From Sphingopyxis sp. (lineage in GTDB: Bacteria; Pseudomonadota; Alphaproteobacteria; Sphingomonadales; Sphingomonadaceae): DNA of 11,538 bases. Positions 8,317-11,538 of the stretch are shown here, piece by piece. The position numbers and the translations under genes are program-made. The DNA lies in assembly GCA_012035435.1 (NCBI GenBank), contig JAAUPH010000047.1, forward strand, positions 1-11,538. Direction: 5' to 3'. Position 1 is the stretch's first letter. Every line of letters starts with the position of its first letter. Below the pieces are notes generated by a model. The model made no database searches. It was not told where the DNA came from and saw nothing but the letters and a program-made list of their open reading frames with translations.

Positions 8317-9918
8317 TTACCGCCACTTCGGCGTGAACCAGCCGTTGGTGTCGCGTAATACAACCTGGGCCGCATTATGCCCCGGTGCGCCGGTGACACC
8401 GCCGCCGGGGTGTGCGCCCGCGCCGCACATATAGAGGTTCTGCACCGGCCCGCGATAGCCGCCATGACCCAGCATCGGGCGGGCGGACCACAGCTGATCA
8501 AGGCTCATATGCCCGTGCATGATGTCGCCGCCCGCTAGGCCGAACTTGCGTTCAAGCCCCTTGGGCGACAGGATTTGCCGCCCGATGATACTGGCGCGAA
8601 AACCTGGTGCATGCGCCTCGACGGTATCGATGATCGTGTCGGCAGCGCCATCTTCTTCGTCGTCCCAATTGCGGCCATTGGGCAATTCCGGTGCGAATTG
8701 CTGGCAAAACAGGCTGGCGACATGCGCGCCCGGCGGCGCAAGGCTGTCATCAACGGTCGAGGGGATCAGCATTTCCACGATCGGCGCCTTTGACCAGCCA
8801 TGCGCCTTCGCATCGGTGAACGCCGCGTCCATATAATCGAGCGTGGGTGCGATGATGATACCCGACTGATGATGCTCGCCGGGTTCGGGCAAACAGGTGA
8901 AGCGCGGCAATTGCGACAGCGCGACATTCATGCGGAAGGTGCCGCTGCCCGCCTTAAACCCCTTGATCCGCCGCGCGAAATCTTTGGGCAGGTCGGCGCT
9001 GTCCACCATGCGACTATAAAGCAATTTCGGCCCGACATTCGCGATCACTCGCGCTGCGGCAATTTCCTCGCCGCTTTCCAGACGGACGCCGACGGCCTTC
9101 TTCCCATCAATAAGCACGCGATCCACCGGGCTTTCCAGGCTGATCTCAACCCCCGCCGCACGGCAGACCTTGGCCATGATCTGGGTGATTGTGCCCATTC
9201 CGCCCACGCTGTGGCCCCATGCGCCCTTTTTCCCATTCACCTCACCAAAGACGTGGTGGAGGAGGACATAGGCGCTGCCCGGCGCGTCGGGGCTGGCATA
9301 ATTGCCAACCACCGCGTCGAAACCGAAGGCGGCCTTGACCGCCTCGCTCTCAAACCAGCCGTCGAGCATGGTCCGCGCCGATTTGGTGAAGAGGTCAAGC
9401 ACGTCACGCTGCGCCTCGATGCCCAGCCCCGCGAGCTTGCGCCCCTGCACAGCCGCATCGAGCAGGGTGCGGAAACCATCGCCAATATTGGGGGGCACCT
9501 TGAGCGCGAGGTCGCGCAGCACCTCGGCGACGCCCTCCAGCGCGTCGTAATAGGCCGGGAGGACGTCGGCGTCATGCCGACTAAAGCGCGCAAACTCCGC
9601 CTGCGTGCGTTCTAGCCCGCCGCCGAGTTTAAGATAGCCGCCATCCGGTTGCGGCAGGAAATTGCTGATCGGCCGTTCGATGACGCGATAGCCATGATCG
9701 TATAGCCGCATGTCAGCGATGACCTTGGGTTGGAGCAGGCTGACGGTGTAGCTCGCGACCGAATTGCGGAAGCCGGGCGCGAATTCCTCGGTCACCGCCG
9801 CCCCGCCAACGACATCGCGCCGCTCGACGATGCGGACGTTAAGGCCTGCGCGCGCCAGATAGAAAGCGCAGACGAGGCCGTTGTGGCCGGCCCCGATGAT
9901 GATGGCGTCGTATTTCAT
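8317..9918 (-). CDS. NAD(P)/FAD-dependent oxidoreductase, PYROXD2/phytoene-desaturase-like
   Basis: The 533-residue product starts MKYDAIIIGAGHNGLVCAFY, a Rossmann FAD-binding motif GxGxxG at 9-14 with the ribose-binding Glu at 32 and a GG pair at 38-39. Near the C-terminus YMCGAGAHPGGGVTGAPGHN (about 496-515) is the second FAD-contacting motif typical of the PYROXD2/CrtI-like amine-oxidase fold. The middle (about 70-430) is the substrate domain. Such enzymes desaturate or oxidise hydrophobic or amine substrates; the substrate is unknown here. A GGAGGGG ribosome site a few bases upstream supports ATG 9918 over an upstream in-frame start at 9966, which would translate the intergenic repeat. 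It lies downstream of the Rieske gene on the same strand (116 bp gap), so the two may be co-transcribed. No terminator is visible in the 71 bp between its stop and the converging receptor gene. Confidence 0.88.
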   Translation of the reverse strand: MKYDAIIIGAGHNGLVCAFYLARAGLNVRIVERRDVVGGAAVTEEFAPGFRNSVASYTVSLLQPKVIADMRLYDHGYRVIERPISNFLPQPDGGYLKLGGGLERTQAEFARFSRHDADVLPAYYDALEGVAEVLRDLALKVPPNIGDGFRTLLDAAVQGRKLAGLGIEAQRDVLDLFTKSARTMLDGWFESEAVKAAFGFDAVVGNYASPDAPGSAYVLLHHVFGEVNGKKGAWGHSVGGMGTITQIMAKVCRAAGVEISLESPVDRVLIDGKKAVGVRLESGEEIAAARVIANVGPKLLYSRMVDSADLPKDFARRIKGFKAGSGTFRMNVALSQLPRFTCLPEPGEHHQSGIIIAPTLDYMDAAFTDAKAHGWSKAPIVEMLIPSTVDDSLAPPGAHVASLFCQQFAPELPNGRNWDDEEDGAADTIIDTVEAHAPGFRASIIGRQILSPKGLERKFGLAGGDIMHGHMSLDQLWSARPMLGHGGYRGPVQNLYMCGAGAHPGGGVTGAPGHNAAQVVLRDTNGWFTPKWR

Positions 9919-9921
9919 ATG

Positions 9922-9960
9922 CTCCCCTCCCGCTTGCGGGAAGGGCCGGGGAAGGGCCTG
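9922..9960 (+). repeat. Palindromic intergenic repeat, copy 1
   Basis: The copy starts CTCCCCTCCCGCTTGCGGGA and continues as a purine-rich GGGG/GGG tail. Its core folds into a hairpin of CCCCTCCCGC (9924-9933) with GCGGGAAGGG (9936-9945), with one mismatch and a TT loop. A second copy lies inverted at 9995-10033. This looks like the short GC-rich palindromic repeats found many times in sphingomonad genomes; that link is from memory. It lies between two minus-strand genes, where it could stabilise or terminate the message. Confidence 0.7.
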
Positions 9961-9994
9961 TCCCACTGGGATAATGATGAAGGACTAGGTGTTA

Positions 9995-10033
9995 CACGCC
10001 CTCCCCTGACCCCTCCCGCAAGCGGGAGGGGGA
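9995..10033 (-). repeat. Palindromic intergenic repeat, copy 2 (inverted relative to copy 1)
   Basis: On the minus strand this copy reads CCCCTCCCGCTTGCGGGA at its core, identical over 18 bases to copy 1, with a matching purine-rich tail. It forms a perfect 10-bp stem (10010-10019 with 10022-10031) closed on AA. It abuts the stop codon of the Rieske gene, so the hairpin would form right at the 3' end of that coding region. Together with copy 1 it makes a ~112-bp structure with inverted ends. Confidence 0.72.
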
Positions 10034-10034
10034 C

Positions 10035-11195
10035 TTATTGGCTCCACCCCGCAACCGGGGGCTGTTCCCGCCGCGCCTCCGGGATGAGCTCCCGCATGCG
10101 GCGGCAAAATTGCTTAAGGCACACCTCCTTGTCGCTGAGCGGCCCCATGGTGAAGCTTTGGCTGGCCATGCCCTGCTGCACGCGGGTGATGAGCAGCGTA
10201 TCCTCGGCGTTGACCTGCCGGTTGATCCGCCAATTGAGGTAGCGCGCCGCGCGCATCTCGCGGCGCGCATCGGGCAGGACATAGCTGATTTCGCGAATGA
10301 TGCAGCTCGTCGGCCCGGTCGGCAGCCACTGCATGAAATCGACCTGATCGGGATAAATGTCGAAGGCAACATTCGGCCATAGTTTGAAATAGAGCCAGCG
10401 CCGCTGGTAGTCAGCGGGCAGGTATGGAACTTCCGGGAGCAGGCGCTGATAGAGCCGCTCCGACCAGTTGACCGAGGGCCGATCGGTGAGATCACCCCAC
10501 ATGCGATCGACATGCGGCTCGGCCTCCACGCCGTAGCTTTTGCCGAACAGGCGGGTCAGTCCGGGATGCGCCACGGGAATGTGCAAACCATCCGAATAAT
10601 TGTCGCCGACATTTTTCCAGTTCACATCGCGTGGCCGCAGCGTCACGCGGCCCAGCGCGCGAAGGTCGTCGAAGCGATAGGGAGCGATCTGGCGCAGATA
10701 GGGGGCCATCATCGTAGCAACTGACGGCTCATCCCCGCCGAGCCGCACAAACACAAAGCCTTGCCAAATTTCCAAATCGACCGGTACCAGCCCGGCGTGT
10801 GTCCGGTCCAGCGTCGGATAGGAAGCGCTATCGGGCACCCCCGTTAGTCGTCCGTCCAGATCATAGGTCCAGGCATGATAGGGACAGACCAGCTTCTTCG
10901 CGCACCCACTCGCGCCGTCGACCAGACGGCTGCCCCGGTGGCGACAGACATTGGTAAAGGCACGCAGCCCATCATCCTGTCCGCGCACGACGATCACGCT
11001 TTCGCCGACATAATCCAAACTGTGCCAGTCGCCCGCATTGAGGATATCGCTGACGTGGCAGACGATTTGCCACGACGGGCGGAATACGCGGCTTATTTCG
11101 GCGGCGGCAAATTCTGCATCATGATAGGTCCATGCCGGCAGCGACCAGCCGTCGCACGGGTCATTGGTATCGGTGGGGCGCAGCGCGGTTGCCAT
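10035..11195 (-). CDS. Rieske non-heme iron oxygenase, alpha subunit
   Basis: The 386-residue product has an N-terminal Rieske domain with C84-R-H86, 17 residues, then C104-P-Y-H107, the [2Fe-2S] ligands. The catalytic domain carries NWKNVGDNYSDGLHIPVAHP: Asp202, His205 and His210 fit the bridging Asp and the two His of the mononuclear iron site. EDTLLITRVQQGM near 331-343 offers the carboxylate ligand (probably Asp332). Length and motif style resemble choline/betaine/stachydrine-type monooxygenases and single-component aromatic-ring hydroxylases, so the substrate could be aromatic or a quaternary amine. It needs an electron-donating reductase, which is not in the window. The frame is open upstream to 11501, but ATG 11195 fits the family start, and an operator-like palindrome lies just upstream. 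No Shine-Dalgarno sequence is visible, and a TATAAC element 12 bases upstream suggests a very short leader. The FAD oxidoreductase follows on the same strand. Confidence 0.9.
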   Translation of the reverse strand: MATALRPTDTNDPCDGWSLPAWTYHDAEFAAAEISRVFRPSWQIVCHVSDILNAGDWHSLDYVGESVIVVRGQDDGLRAFTNVCRHRGSRLVDGASGCAKKLVCPYHAWTYDLDGRLTGVPDSASYPTLDRTHAGLVPVDLEIWQGFVFVRLGGDEPSVATMMAPYLRQIAPYRFDDLRALGRVTLRPRDVNWKNVGDNYSDGLHIPVAHPGLTRLFGKSYGVEAEPHVDRMWGDLTDRPSVNWSERLYQRLLPEVPYLPADYQRRWLYFKLWPNVAFDIYPDQVDFMQWLPTGPTSCIIREISYVLPDARREMRAARYLNWRINRQVNAEDTLLITRVQQGMASQSFTMGPLSDKEVCLKQFCRRMRELIPEARREQPPVAGWSQ

Positions 11196-11205
11196 GACGA
11201 CAATG

Positions 11206-11227
11206 TTGTTATACGGTTGTAAAACAA
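11206..11227. promoter_or_regulatory. Inverted repeat, likely TetR-family operator in a divergent promoter
   Basis: TTGTTATAC (11206-11214) and GTAAAACAA (11219-11227) are inverted copies differing at one position, separated by GGTT. The palindrome lies between the start of the Rieske gene (11195, minus) and the start of the regulator (11229, plus). On the minus strand it contains TATAAC, a good -10 element for the oxygenase. Size, symmetry and position fit an autoregulating TetR-type repressor that also controls its divergent neighbour. Binding is inferred. Confidence 0.65.
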
Positions 11228-11228
11228 G

Positions 11229-11300
11229 ATGCAAGCCGCCCGCCAGCCTTTCACGCGCGAAGCCGCCGATGTCCGCCGCGATGCGCTGATCGACGCGACA
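11229..11300 (+). pseudogene. TetR/BetI-type regulator, N-terminal fragment only
   Basis: From ATG 11229 the plus strand reads MQAARQPFTREAADVRRDAL, then IDAT. The F-T-R-E-A..VRR.ALI.AT pattern is the usual opening of BetI-like TetR repressors, which bind DNA as dimers through an N-terminal helix-turn-helix and release it when a small ligand binds. The helix-turn-helix expected next (G..G.S...IA..AGV..G...HHF) is absent in all three plus frames; what follows is CARRVRSRRQG and similar low-quality reading. The gene is therefore cut at about base 11,300 by a junction or rearrangement. The start is forced, since an in-frame TAA lies three codons upstream. The call rests on only about 24 residues plus its position divergent from the Rieske gene next to an operator-like palindrome. 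Confidence 0.5.
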
Positions 11301-11538
11301 TGCGCACGCCGCGTACGATCCCGTCGTCAAGGACTCGATGCACCACTTGCTGCCGATCACCAGCTCGGCCATCAGCGCATCGCAGTTTTCCGGCAACACC
11401 AGCTCGGTGGGGAAAGCGAAGGTCGTGCCGATGAACGTGCCGGCCCTGGCGAACAGATCGATCTCGTAGAAATACCCGATCACCCGCATGCGCGCGGCCA
11501 TCGCGGCAATGTGGGGCGGCCGGCTCGCCCGGCGGCAC
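11301..11538. other. Unassigned right-end sequence, possibly from a different source
   Basis: After the regulator fragment breaks, no family is recognised. The best reading is on the minus strand, from the right edge through MRVIGYFYEIDLFARAGTF, IGTTFAFPTELVLPE and NCDALMAELVIGSKWCIESL. It has strong G/C at third codon positions and protein-like composition, so it may be a real coding fragment entering from the right. It runs in frame into the region upstream of the Rieske gene only by chance. A plus-strand frame is also open but looks like an antisense shadow. Function unknown. Confidence 0.3.

Noticed and set aside
8292..8323. GCGGTA / TACCGC pairing at the convergent gene ends
   Set aside because: Only a 6-bp stem with a 16-base loop and no T run on either strand, so not a credible terminator.
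8800..9615. 271-residue plus-strand open frame inside the FAD oxidoreductase
   Set aside because: No family resemblance; the minus-strand gene is intact and motif-complete across it.
9919..9966. Upstream in-frame start of the FAD oxidoreductase at 9966
   Set aside because: It would translate the palindromic repeat; a good ribosome site and the FAD motif right after MKYD support 9918.
11196..11501. Upstream extension of the Rieske frame to 11501
   Set aside because: The family start fits ATG 11195, and the extension would run through the operator-like palindrome and across the suspected junction.

Overview
The core of this window (about 400 to 11,300) looks like chromosomal DNA of an alphaproteobacterium of the sphingomonad group (Sphingopyxis, Sphingobium, Novosphingobium or similar). 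It is GC-rich, holds two large TonB-dependent receptors, a TPR-sulfotransferase fusion and a Rieske oxygenase, and has a palindromic CCCTCCCGC-type intergenic repeat. The genus is an inference; no rRNA, tRNA, CRISPR array or transposase is visible.

Layout. The first ~400 bases are a composite of two unrelated gene fragments on the minus strand: an internal piece of DNA gyrase subunit B (1-196) and a piece of an M15-type D-Ala-D-Ala carboxypeptidase (197-392). On the plus strand follow a TPR/sulfotransferase protein (406-1998), a TonB-dependent receptor (2118-4487), an APC amino-acid permease interrupted by a one-base frameshift (4504-5782), and a second TonB-dependent receptor (5934-8231, whose last ~50 residues are out of frame and would end at 8245). 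Converging on these from the minus strand are a PYROXD2/phytoene-desaturase-like FAD oxidoreductase (8317-9918) and, upstream of it in transcription order, a Rieske non-heme iron oxygenase alpha subunit (10035-11195). Their intergenic region carries two inverted copies of a palindromic repeat. Divergent from the Rieske gene is the very start of a TetR/BetI-type regulator (from 11229), separated from it by a near-perfect inverted repeat that is a good operator candidate. The regulator reading breaks after about 24 codons, and the last ~240 bases look unrelated.

How the genes may work together (inference): the receptors would import scarce substrates across the outer membrane, the permease would move an amino acid or amine across the inner membrane, and the Rieske oxygenase with the FAD oxidoreductase would oxidise a small organic compound under TetR control. 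No oxygenase reductase or ferredoxin is in the window and the substrate cannot be read from sequence.

The main caution is sequence quality. Two gene-fragment junctions at the left end, one at the right end and three single-base indels in or next to short G/C runs suggest a draft or chimeric assembly at least as much as biology. I see no clearly new system. The best leads are the TetR operator and the oxygenase/oxidoreductase module, and the intrinsic terminator embedded in the start of the permease gene.
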